Under the pieces are notes generated by a model. The model was given only the letters and a program-made list of their open reading frames with translations, ran no database searches and was not told the origin of the DNA. Below are positions 55,223 to 64,000 of a stretch of DNA of 64,000 bases, one piece after another (position 1 is the first letter of the stretch; every line of letters starts with the position of its first letter). Location: positions 30,405,963 to 30,469,962 of the forward strand of contig OX638133.1 in NCBI GenBank assembly GCA_951804985.1, in the 5' to 3' direction. The translations under genes were made by a program, and so were the position numbers. Origin of the DNA: Dryomyza anilis (taxonomy: Eukaryota > Arthropoda > Insecta > Diptera > Dryomyzidae).

Positions 55223-58200
55223 CTAAAATTGTTTAAATTTTTTATAGATGTAAAAAAAAAACCACAAATAAATAAAATTTACCAAGTTTAAGACCTTTGT
55301 ATAAACGCCAATGGCACTTAGTACCGTGCCAAAGGTTACCACGTGCGCATTATCATTTAGCTTTGGCGCACCAAAGTGTATCTCAAAGATTGGCTCCCAT
55401 TTGCTGGCCAAAAATTGCGGTGCGCAGATCATTTGCAGCAGATTCGGACTAAAGCGCTGCAAACACTTGACGCACAAGATGATGATTTCCGTTAGGCTGT
55501 TTTTAGTGCGAGGAATGAATTTAAATTAAAATTTTAGTGAAAATAATTGAAATCCTACTCATTAAGTAATGTGATTAATTCATCAGTAAGCCCAGCGCAA
55601 TCATTGTCCGCCATAATGTCCAACTGCGAGCGACGTCCGGCCAGCAGAAACTTTAGATTCTTTGGCTGATGAAACATGGAGATTGAGTGGCCCAAGAGCA
55701 TTTGCACACAACGCTGAAAATGCAAAAATGCTTAAAAACGGTGTGTTATAGTTCCGAAGATGCACCATAGTCATGCATAGCAGAGTGTTGATCGTAGAAA
55801 GAGTTTGGGTTAAAAGGATGGTGGAAAGTGTAGTGTCGGTCTTGAATTTACAATTATTAAACATTTCGGAAAAAAACAGACAAAGGGGTATTGTTCTTCT
55901 TCTGTTTAAGTGCACTTAAGCATCGTGCGACTGAAGAATGAATTGTTTCCATAATACGATCTGGTGAAAATTGTACCATTTCCGTTGTATTATCTGTAAA
56001 TAGGTGCTCAAGGGAACCAAAAGAGTTTAATATTTTCGTCTACTTTTAGATAATCGATCGTTGTTGTATTTGGTTGAGCAACTCTATAATGGATTTTGAA
56101 GCCCCAGCCCAAATGTGCGAATTGTATTCAATCATAAGCCGAATATAAGTGGTGTAGATAGAGCACAAGTTAGCTGGTGTGAATTATGTCTTACATCTTT
56201 TTAAAAATCCGATGTACTTGTACGATTCTTTCAACATATCTAATAGATTGCTATGCCCCGAACATGAAGAACAGCTGACAGTTCAAAATCTTGAAGCATT
56301 GCTCAAATAATTAACTCTTTGTTTCAAAGAATTCCTCCGAATTAAATACAAGTGTTGCTGCCTTTGAAATAGAGATGGACGCGTGCCGTGCTTTTTTCGT
56401 GTCACGACGGAAAATCTGAGTTCGTGCGTGTAAATCTCCGTGCGTGCTAGTTGTTGTCGTGCCCGTGCGTGTCCGTGCCTCTAAACCAGGCACGCGCCCA
56501 TTAAAGTTTTTTTTTTTAGTTTCTACTCCAATTTAAAAAAACTTTTTCTTCCAGCATCAGAAAATAAAAATTTCGTGGTATTTTAACCAGGGACAAACTC
56601 ACTTTGGAAAATCTGTGTCGGTCACACACATTTTTCAATAACGGTTCCAATTCCGGTTCCAAAAATCGAAACGATTCCGGTTATTTGCGGTCCCTGACAG
56701 GTTCCAATTAAGTAGAGGTTCCGATTCAGAGAATAAAACAGTACCAAAGTTAATTTTTTGAATTATTTTTAATAACTGACCGTAAAGAACCGGTACTGGA
56801 ACCGATTTAAAAATATTTGTGGAACTATAAATGTTTATTTTTATATATTTTTAAGAACCGCTATTTTTTAAATATTGGAACGAGAACCTGCTCCGATAAT
56901 CCAATGGTTTTAGTCCCTCTGTGGGACCGCAAATAATCAGATTTTTAATCGAAACCGTTTCGATTTCTGGAACCGGAATCGGAACCGTCATTAAATAATG
57001 TATGGAACCAGATCGGTAACCATACAATTGATTGGTTGAAACCGGAATCGGAACCGCTACTTTTAAAATCTTGGAACCAAAACCGGAACTGATATTATAA
57101 AGGTTTTTAGTCCCTGTTTATAATATTTTCACGTTTTAGTTCTAGTTTTTCATGTGATTCCGTGCTTTTTTCGTGTTTTTCCGTGCTTCTTCGTACCTTT
57201 CTATATTCCGTGATTTATCGTGCTTCTAGTGCGTGCCTTTAAATAAAGTCGTCGGGCTCGTGCTCGTGCGTGTCACCTATCGGCGTGCCCGTGCGTGTGC
57301 CATCAAATACAGGCACGCGCCCATCTCTACTTTTAAGCATCGCTCTGTAATATTTTCAATATCTTGCTGCTGCTCGATCACAGAGCAATAAAAAAATGAT
57401 TGTTTTTTATCTGCTTCCGTACTTTTCAAACACTGGATATTGCATTTCGAGGCAGCAGCATAACGTTATTACTTGAAGGTCACTCAACCCTTGAAGATAT
57501 TGTTCTAGGGTTATGATCGAGAGATCTAAAGTGAATTCTTTGTCATAACCCAATCAGTTACAGAAGCAACATGATCTTGTCATGATAGAGTCTACCATAA
57601 TAGGGTACATTTTTACTTTCTTCCGATTTATTGTAGCGGCAGGAGGTTTGGTAAGGCCAAAAGAATTGTGTCACTTCATGTTCACGCCAGAATGACAGTA
57701 ATCTCTCGCTCAAGTATTCTTTAATGTAAATATCTGAGTTTATTGTGCCCGTGGTAATGCAAATCTTGCTTCATTTACCAAAACTGCATAAATTTCCGAG
57801 GAAATTTCAATTGCATCTTGGTATTAAATATGCGTCCACATTTTCTCAAGAATCTACGGTATAATATTTAGGAGCAGAAAGTTAAGAAATGGAAAAAGCT
57901 GCAGTTTTCTTCGCATCATTCTTGTCTGGAACTTTATAAACTTTGAACGTCAGAATATCTTAAATTTACAAACAATGAATTCCGAACACTTTTATGAATA
58001 CAATGTTGGAATTCTTCTTGAACAATGCATTAAAATTTTCTTTCGAAGTCACGCATTTTTCGACCAGACTCTAACCAGTATAACTCTTCGGAATCTGAGT
58101 ATTTCCCAACCAGTAACCGAACAGTTTTTGACTAGTTTTACTGGCAGGCAACTAATCTTCAAATTCCAAGCAGTAACGGACCAGTTTTTGACTGTTATTG

Positions 58201-61200
58201 GTGCCAGTTTTTTATCAATTTTTGTCTAGTTTTACTGGCAGGGATCTACTCTTCAAATCCCTACCAATAACCAGTGTTTAACAAGTTTACTGGCGGGTGA
58301 TATACTCTTCAAATCCCTACGAGAAAGTTAACATTACAATTTAAGAATAGTGTGTTGAAACGAATCCCGATTATAACTAGAAAACGTTAGGAAAATAAAT
58401 GTTCATAATGCGTTATTAAAAAAAGTGTATATAGGGCGGAGAATGACACAATATTTAGCATTACCAATGCGTATCTAAAATAAGATTCCTGATGATTCTG
58501 CGTTAATCGATTCTTTGAAAACTTACCATCAAATTAAACATCGACTGCGAGTGATCCAGCCGCCACTGCTTCTCGTACTGCACCAAATTAGAGATCAGCA
58601 TGACGGCGCACTTAATAAGGCGTATTGCTTGTGGCTCCAGTGACTGCTTGCCCAGCAGCAGTGAATCCATGAGGTACTCCTCGTGAATGCCAACAAACTG
58701 CAGCACCTCCTTGAGAAAATGATGCTGATGCTGTTGAAACAACACGTTGACCAACTCAATGCCGCGCGCATAAATCGGCCACCACTGCTCCACCGTCCAG
58801 CCATCATGAGCATGTGGCGCACCGCCAGCCAGCGTATATGAAGCCTGCAGCAATTCCTTCGGTGGCAACATCTTCAGCCAGAGATAGTCGCCGACATCGC
58901 AATTCAAAAACTCTGCAGCACAATTGCCCTTCGCAAAGACAATCAGCACATCGAGCAGCTCGACGGACAGTGGCTGTTTGGAGTGCAGCTGCAGAATGGC
59001 GCTGGTGCAGCTAAGCAGACGTTGGAAAACTTTGTTCGATATGAAGGGCAAATCCCAGTGGCCGGGTCCGCTATTGTGAAAGATGACAGCGATGGTTTTA
59101 AGCAGATTTAGACTTAAGATCAGTGAGTTTGAAGAGTTGGTGTTGCAGTTTATAGCACACTTCGCTTGCTGCTCAACACGCACGCAGTTCTCCAGATTCT
59201 GCAGCTCCGCGCAGATGATGCTCACCACAGAGTGCAGAAAACTCAATGCGACGCTCGAGTCCTGCAACAGTTCGGGTGCTAGCAGATCAGCGCTCTTGAT
59301 GGCAATGGAGAGGCAAGCCTCCTTGGCGCGCACATGCAAATCGGTGTAGCACGAGGCAACGTGACTCAGCAGCTGTATGAGCAGCTGCAACATGCGACGA
59401 TCTTCCTCCGCCGTAGCGGTGTACGTGTGCTTGAAGCTAAGCAACACAAACAGATACATTTCGGTGAGTATAATGAAGGGACGCAGATCGGCGACGTATT
59501 GCGCACGCGCCACCAACATCTCGAGGCAACGCTCGGCGAGCAGTTTGCACTGCGGCTGTGGCAACTGCATAAACGTCGGCTGCTTGTGCAGCAGTATGAG
59601 CAGCAGATCCTTGAAGGCCTGCAGTCGACACAGCCACTCGGGTGTTTCGTCGTGTATGAGCTCGTGCGCCAGCGGCAACACGCATGGCGTTTGCGGCATG
59701 TCAAAGACAAACGTCAGCCATTTGGCGAATTGCGTTGGCTCAAAAAATTGTTGCAGCACCTTTTTGAGTGGCGTCTCTGGCGCGGAAGTTGCGCTCTGCG
59801 GCGTACAGTAGATTTCGATGCCGATGATGTTGAGCAGCTGCGTGTAGGCGCGCACATGCGTCACAGCGGTGGGCGTTAATTCGCCAAAAAGCGGTTTGCA
59901 GAGTTGCGACCAGAATTGCGGTTTAGCGCTTAACTCCTCGACCAGGCTCTGCATGTTGTGCTTCCACAAGGCATGAAAGATATTCATGATGCGACTGGGC
60001 AGCGCATTCAGCACCGTTTGCGGCGACTGTGCCACTGCGTCCAGATAGTCCTGCATAAAGGTGAGTATGCTGTCGGCAATGTGTGTGTCTTTGTCCTTGC
60101 AGAAGATGCGTTTCTCCTTGGCAAAGTTCACCTTGAAGAAGGCCTCCGTGACGCCGGGCTGCTTCTCAATGCAGGCTTCGACCAGTTCTAAAATGGCCAA
60201 CTTGAGCGAGTCACTCTCCAGCTCATCGGGCAGTTTTTGCAGAAAACACATACGAATTTGGTCCGGTTCCATGTCCAGACAGGCGAGCAGCGACATGTTG
60301 AATTCGAGCGCAATGCGTTTGAGCAGACGGCAGGAGAGTATGGGCAGCCAACGATCAAAGATGTTGCTCATATAACTTGTGACGACTGGTATAATGCGCA
60401 GCGTGTCACGCTGTTTGGGTTGCGTGTAGATGAGCGCCTCCAGTGGCGACAACTCGGCAGAGTCGAAGACGGTGCGTTTGAGGCGTAGCAATTGCATGAG
60501 GATGCGCATTGAGAGGCGCACCATCAACATGAGGCCGTCGCTCTGTTGCTGCATCCAGTTGGACTCGAGTTCCATGGTGTGCTGCAGATATGCGTTGCCT
60601 ACGGCGACGAACCTAAAGAAATTTTAAAATTCAGAATTAAAGGAATTAATTCATAAATGAATACATTAATAAATAAATTAATAAATAAAACACTTAAAGA
60701 GCTTACTTAAGCAGCACCAAGCCATTGTCCAAATTGAGAAGACTATAAACGCAAATATCGCGCAGCAATCGCTTATTCACATCCTCGTTATTATCCTTAT
60801 CTGTGACCAGTGTAACGGCATCCAGAATGTCACAGACGAAACCCATGATTTCGGCGTAGATTTTGTTCTTCTCCGCCGTCGACTGAAAACGCCAGGCGTG
60901 CATGTGCGAGAAGACCTCGCGCAGCAGAAAAACAAGTCCCGGAATTTCAACTTGAAACAAACGCTGACGTTGCATCTAAAGAGCAGAAATATTAATTTAA
61001 ATTAAATACAAAATTTCACAGCAATGACGCACCTTTGTGTAGGTGCGCAAAAAAGCCAAATACGCGAGCAGAAAATCATAGCGCTCACGCTTCTTTTCCA
61101 CATCCACCAAGTAGCTGCCTACGAGACTCGAATCAAAGCACATACCAAGCGCATACTTCTTGTAGTCGTGCAGCGCATCATTGGTGATGGTGGGCAAAAT

Positions 61201-62037
61201 GCTGAGATTAATGACGCGTCCAAATATCTCTGTGTCGACGAGCGGCAACAGCGCTGTGCAAACATTCAAACAATTTGCCATTAGCTCCACGGGCGGAAAT
61301 TGCACAGTCTTGAATTTATTCAGCAGGTCGATGCACATCTCAGTGGGATGCACCATCTCAACACTGATGGCCGTTAGCGCTTTGGTACGCTGCAGCGCGG
61401 ACTTCAAATACTTGAGTCCTGCATTGACGCGTCGCACGCGTTCGCTCTGATTAAAGTTACTCTGTATTTGGTTGGTCTCCGTCAGCAGGCAGTTGATTTC
61501 ATTGTGCAGCACATTGAAGTAATTGAGACGCGTGCGAAAGTGAACACAGAAGCCGATGTCAGCGCGTTCCATGACAACGGCAGAGCAGCCGGCGGACAGC
61601 GCGAAGTCGATGCGTGCATATGGTATAAAGTCGTTATTGAGCAGATATTCGTCGCCATCAGCGTTGACTGCTGCTTGCAAGGTAAATTTACTCTCGTCGT
61701 AGAGGACGGTTAGAATTGGCAGAGCCTCAAGTTGGGTTTTGATCTGAGGAATAAATGGAAAATTAATTGAATGCACTATAATTTGAATTTTGTTTATTTT
61801 ATGCGTTTCTTTTGATATTTGATTTCTAACTGCATATAAAAGATAAAAGTTTTTTTTTTCTACGAATGAAAGTGTTTTTTATATGAGTATCCCCTATTTA
61901 AAAGTTATGTGTTGAGCTTGCACTTACATAGTTTCCCATGCCGCCCTTGGTCAGTGCATTGGCGAACAATGACAAATGCACGAAATCAATGGGAAATGTT
62001 TCCAACAATGTGTTGTAAAGTGAGCGCACGCCACCCT
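54278..62037 (-). CDS. Nup188: Nucleoporin Nup188, 3' portion of the gene
   Basis: Nup188 is a large alpha-solenoid scaffold of the inner ring of the nuclear pore, partner of Nup93. Seven exons join without frame breaks: 62037-61928, 61743-61033, 60975-60707, 60612-58527, 55713-55559, 55496-55283 and 55222-54278, giving 4,490 nt (about 1,496 residues). Order and wording follow human NUP188 through its C-terminal half: SLLACL...IRMCFLQKL, ALWKHNMQSL, KPQFWSQLCKPLFGELTP, EVLQFVGIHEEYLMDSL, and a C-terminal PREKQLIRREISTELITY. Human NUP188 is about 1,750 residues, so some 400 N-terminal residues lie right of the window or in unrecognised exons. It lies head-to-tail with GLS on the same strand. 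Confidence 0.93.
55283..55496 (-). CDS. Nup188: Nup188 exon 6 of those seen
   Basis: 214 nt, one base in, phase 0 out (donor TTG|GTAAAT). Encodes LTEIIILCVKCLQRFSPNLL and TFGTVLSAIGVYTKVLN, matching the human FGTLLATVNVALNML region. It is followed by a 60-bp intron. Confidence 0.92.
55559..55713 (-). CDS. Nup188: Nup188 exon 5 of those seen
   Basis: 155 nt, phase 0 in and two bases out (donor GA|GTAGGA, slightly unusual). Begins RCVQMLLGHSISMFHQPKNL and ends ELITLLN. Confidence 0.88.
56370..57329. mobile_element. hAT-like element with TAGAGATGGGCGCGTGCC ends
   Basis: TAGAGATGGACGCGTGCC at the left and GGCACGCGCCCATCTCTA at the right match inverted at 17 of 18 positions. The 8-bp flanks CTTTGAAA and CTTTTAAG agree at six. 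The edges consist of GTGCGTGTCCGTGC-type units that echo the terminus. The centre is a second element (56640-57120) of the GGTTCCGATTCCGG family with CAGGGAC / GTCCCTG motifs. Confidence 0.65.
58060..58325. repeat. ~90-bp tandem repeat
   Basis: Three or four units with CCAGTTTTTGACT, AGTTTTACTGGCAGG and ACTCTTCAAATCCCTAC, in a Nup188 intron. Confidence 0.6.
58527..60612 (-). CDS. Nup188: Nup188 large central exon
   Basis: 2,086 nt, one base in, phase 0 out. The frame starts upstream of the first ATG, at FVAVGNAYLQHTMELESNW after acceptor TTTCTTTAG. Alpha-solenoid helices throughout; the best landmarks are EACIEKQPGVTEAFFKVN, KPQFWSQLCKPLFGELTP and FLKEVLQFVGIHEEYLMDSL. Many antisense frames (for example 59334-59879) are shadows of this exon. 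Confidence 0.95.
60707..60975 (-). CDS. Nup188: Nup188 exon 3 of those seen
   Basis: 269 nt, phase 0 in and two bases out (AA|GTAAGC). Encodes QVEIPGLVFLLREVFSHMHA and WRFQSTAEKNKIYAEIMGFV, matching human VLKEMLPSYHKWRYNSHGVREQ in position. Confidence 0.93.
61033..61743 (-). CDS. Nup188: Nup188 exon 2 of those seen
   Basis: 711 nt, phase 0 on both sides, donor AAG|GTGCGT. Begins IKTQLEALPILTVLYDESKF; carries FPPVELMANCLNVCTALLPL and YDFLLAYLAFLRTYTK, matching human ISPPVDVIASCVNCLTVLA and VTIAFLRLITTLVK. Confidence 0.93.
61928..62037 (-). CDS. Nup188: Nup188 first exon within the window
   Basis: 110 nt, entered with one base supplied by an exon outside the window, phase 0 out (TAT|GTAAGT). 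Encodes GGVRSLYNTLLETFPIDFVH and ALTKGGMGNY. The acceptor is read as TTTTACAG; a shift to the next AG, two bases on, is possible. Confidence 0.85.
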
Positions 62038-62094
62038 CTGTAAAAAAAAGTATAAAACATGTTATTAATAATTTAAAAAAATTGTATATTTAAC

Positions 62095-63050
62095 TAGCTG
62101 GACCCGTGCACGACTCGTGCAAAGATTTTGTGAATGCAAGGATATGGAGTGATTTTATTAATACAAAGAACATTTTTATTATTTATTTTCGACAGTCTAA
62201 TTGAGTTTGTTTGGTGGGATCACTATATATTCCAAATTTTAAGTAAATTTTGTGCAAAGGTTTTTTGTTTTTGTCTTTGTGTTTTTACTTTTTTGTGTTT
62301 TTGCTTTTTTGTTTTGCTTTTGTATTTATGCTTTTGATTTGTGTCATTGCTTTTGGTTTTGTTTGTGTCTTTGCTTTTGTATTTTTGCTTTTGTGGTGTG
62401 TTTTGATTTTTGCTTTCATTTTCCTTTTGTGGTGTGTTTTGATTTTCCTGTTGTTTTTGCGTTCGTTTTTGATTATGTTTTTGTATTGTGTTTTTGCTTT
62501 TGTTCTCTTAGTTTTGTTTGTGTCTTTGCTTTTGTTTTTGTGTTTTGATTTTGTGATTTTGCATTTGTGATTTAACATTTGTGTTTTCTTTTGTATTAAT
62601 ACTTTTGTTTTTTGTTTGGTTTTGATTATATGTTTTTGTTTTTGCATTTGTTTTTGCGATTCTGCATTTGTTATTTGTAATTACTTTTGTTTTTGTATTA
62701 CCATCTTTTGCTTGGTTTTTATTTTACTTTTGTTTTTGTGTGATTGCTTTAGTTCCTGATTTTGCTTTTGTTTTTGTATTTTATTTTTGATATTGTGTTT
62801 GATTTTTCTTTTGGGTTTTTTGCTTTTGTATTTTTTTGTATTTGAGTTTTTTGTTTCATCTTCTTAGCTTGTGTATGTGCCGAGTTATGTCGTTTTGAAT
62901 TTTTAGGTTGTATGGGAGGTGCCACGGCCCTTCCCGCCCATATATAGCCTATGACACCCTCCGAACTCCATAGTATCCTGGTGCCAGGTCAAACACGACA
63001 GACCGACAGACTGACAGACGGACCAAGAGTTTTATTTATATATAAAAATA
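62095..63050. mobile_element. Decayed element in a Nup188 intron
   Basis: It starts TAACTAGCTGGACCCGTGCA and ends with GACAGACCGACAGACTGACA followed by TTTTATTTATATATA. Such a start and a GACA-rich 3' end are common in degenerate insect retroelement-like or Helitron-like repeats; family unassigned. The centre is the T-rich block described separately. Confidence 0.4.
62250..62870. repeat. T/G-rich low-complexity TTTTGCTTTTG block
   Basis: About 600 bp composed of TTTTGCTTTTGTTTTTG-like words with few A or C on the plus strand. It generates spurious Phe/Cys/Leu-rich (plus) and Lys/Thr/Asn-rich (minus) open frames. Confidence 0.85.
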
Positions 63051-63214
63051 TTCATTGAATAATTTGTTAATAAAGTTACTTAAAAAATATTTAATATTTG
63101 TTAGCAGTTTGCAAATATTCAAAGAAAACTGAAATTTGTTAAGTGTAAAAAAATAATTAAATCAGCAAAAACGTTTTCTTATCTAAATTAAATTGGATAC
63201 AAACAAACATATAC

Positions 63215-63820
63215 AAAATACTTACGAAACACTTACATAAGACTTACAAAATATTTGTTAAACAAAATATTTGTTGCTTGTAAGTATTTTGTAAGTGCAA
63301 AATACTTACAAGCACATACAAAACATCTACAAAACAATTACAAAACACTTACAAAACACGTACAAAACACTTACAAAAGACTTACAAGAAACATTTTTAA
63401 AACACTTACAAAACAGAAAAGAAAATTAAAAAATGTAATAATGTAAATTAATTTTAATTAAATGTAAATATTTTAAAAACACTTACAAAACTAAAAAAAT
63501 ATTCATTTAATTTTGCAAACTAATTTTAATTAAAAGAAAATATTAACAAAACACTTACGAAAGACTTACAAAAAAAATGTTAAAATATATATTAAAAATA
63601 TTTATATTTATTAAAAAAATATCTAAAAAAATACTATAGCATATATTTATTAAACACTAAATATTTAAAAAAAAACAAAAAAATACAAAATACTTACTAA
63701 ACACTTACAATTTAATAACGATAAAATATATTAAAAAATGACTAACAAAACTTCTATATTTAAAAATTTAAGTAAAAACTATTAAAAATCACTTACAATT
63801 TATTTATAAAACACTTACTA
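63215..63820 (-). repeat. Nup188: AAAACACTTACA repeat: 15 GTAAGT motifs on the Nup188 sense strand
   Basis: The plus strand repeats AAAACACTTACA; the sense (minus) strand therefore repeats TGTAAGTGTTTT. Exact GTAAGT on the minus strand occurs at 63220, 63231, 63242, 63304, 63347, 63369, 63380, 63404, 63481, 63553, 63564, 63692, 63703, 63791 and 63813 (left coordinates). Only two GTAAGT occur on the plus strand in the same stretch. Confidence 0.8.
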
Positions 63821-64000
63821 AAATAGCCTTTTAAAAAAAAACACATTTTATTATATCGAAATACGTAAAATCATTAAAAATCATAAATTAAAATCATTAT
63901 ATTAAAAATGTTTAATAATTGAAAACTTTCGTATATTTTTTGTAAGCATTTTGCAAATATGTGCTAGAAATAAAATTACAAATTTAAAATAAAATAAAAA
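63820..64000. other. Nup188: Right edge, Nup188 intron
   Basis: AT-rich with no exon recognised. The upstream Nup188 exons should lie beyond this edge. Confidence 0.5.

Larger units (their letters stand above)
55714..58526 (-). other. Nup188: Nup188 2.8-kb intron with nested transposons
   Basis: Donor ATG|GTAAGT and acceptor TTTTCAG. It holds the hAT-like element 56370-57329 and a tandem repeat at 58060-58325. No additional exon is needed for the frame. Confidence 0.85.

Noticed and set aside
54671..55291. 206-codon plus-strand frame opposite the last Nup188 exon
   Set aside because: Shadow; it also crosses the intron at 55223-55282.
59334..59879. 181-codon plus-strand frame opposite Nup188
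   Set aside because: Antisense shadow; the minus-strand frame aligns with Nup188 throughout.
62250..62647. Frames of 98-120 codons on both strands
   Set aside because: Low-complexity TTTTG sequence; Phe/Cys/Leu or Lys/Thr/Asn runs only.
63215..63820. CRISPR-like array
   Set aside because: The repeat is short, degenerate and without unique spacers of constant size; this is a eukaryotic intron.

Overview
The window looks like a large, AT-rich nuclear genome of a higher (schizophoran) fly: short phase-consistent introns of 57-67 bp beside introns of many kb, GC-richer exons in AT-rich surroundings, TATA plus Initiator core promoters of insect type, and dense small DNA transposons. The species cannot be fixed from the sequence; a calyptrate or tephritid-like fly is my guess.

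Two protein-coding genes are present, both on the minus strand. (1) GLS, glutaminase, occupies about 14.0-50.7 kb. I could join ten coding exons plus two alternative first exons, every junction with GT/AG and matching phase. Three transcription starts are predicted: a distal one (exon at 50.1-50.5 kb) giving a mitochondrial presequence, and two internal ones (23.5 and 21.0 kb) giving shorter N-termini without an obvious presequence; the two internal first exons resemble each other. Two very short phase-symmetric exons (30 and 39 nt) lie just before the common catalytic core, and a small last exon (14003-14119) supplies the C-terminus. (2) Nup188, a scaffold nucleoporin, occupies 54.28 kb to beyond the right edge; seven exons encode roughly the last 1,500 residues, and the N-terminal part is outside the window.

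Layout: 1-8.7 kb is intergenic and made of transposon remnants (hAT-like, foldback, MITE, mini-me-like). 8.8-9.8 kb has two promoter-like, GC-richer blocks with no recognised gene. 10-12.5 kb is again transposon debris (Tc1/mariner-like, SINE, hAT-like). 12.5-14.0 kb carries the GLS 3' UTR and flank. 14.0-50.7 kb is GLS, whose introns hold minisatellites, a piggyBac-like element with TTAA duplications, tRNA-derived SINEs, hAT-like and palindromic MITEs. 50.7-54.2 kb is intergenic. 54.2-64 kb is Nup188.

The most unusual observation is a recurring pattern: three introns carry repeats that multiply 5' splice-site sequence on the sense strand. In GLS intron 15274-17121 and in the intron after exon 23466-23773 the tandem repeat begins at the authentic donor and copies it; in the Nup188 intron at 63.2-63.8 kb there are 15 exact GTAAGT motifs on the sense strand within 600 bp. 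Whether this has a function is unknown. All repeat boundaries are read by eye and are approximate unless a terminal repeat is given.
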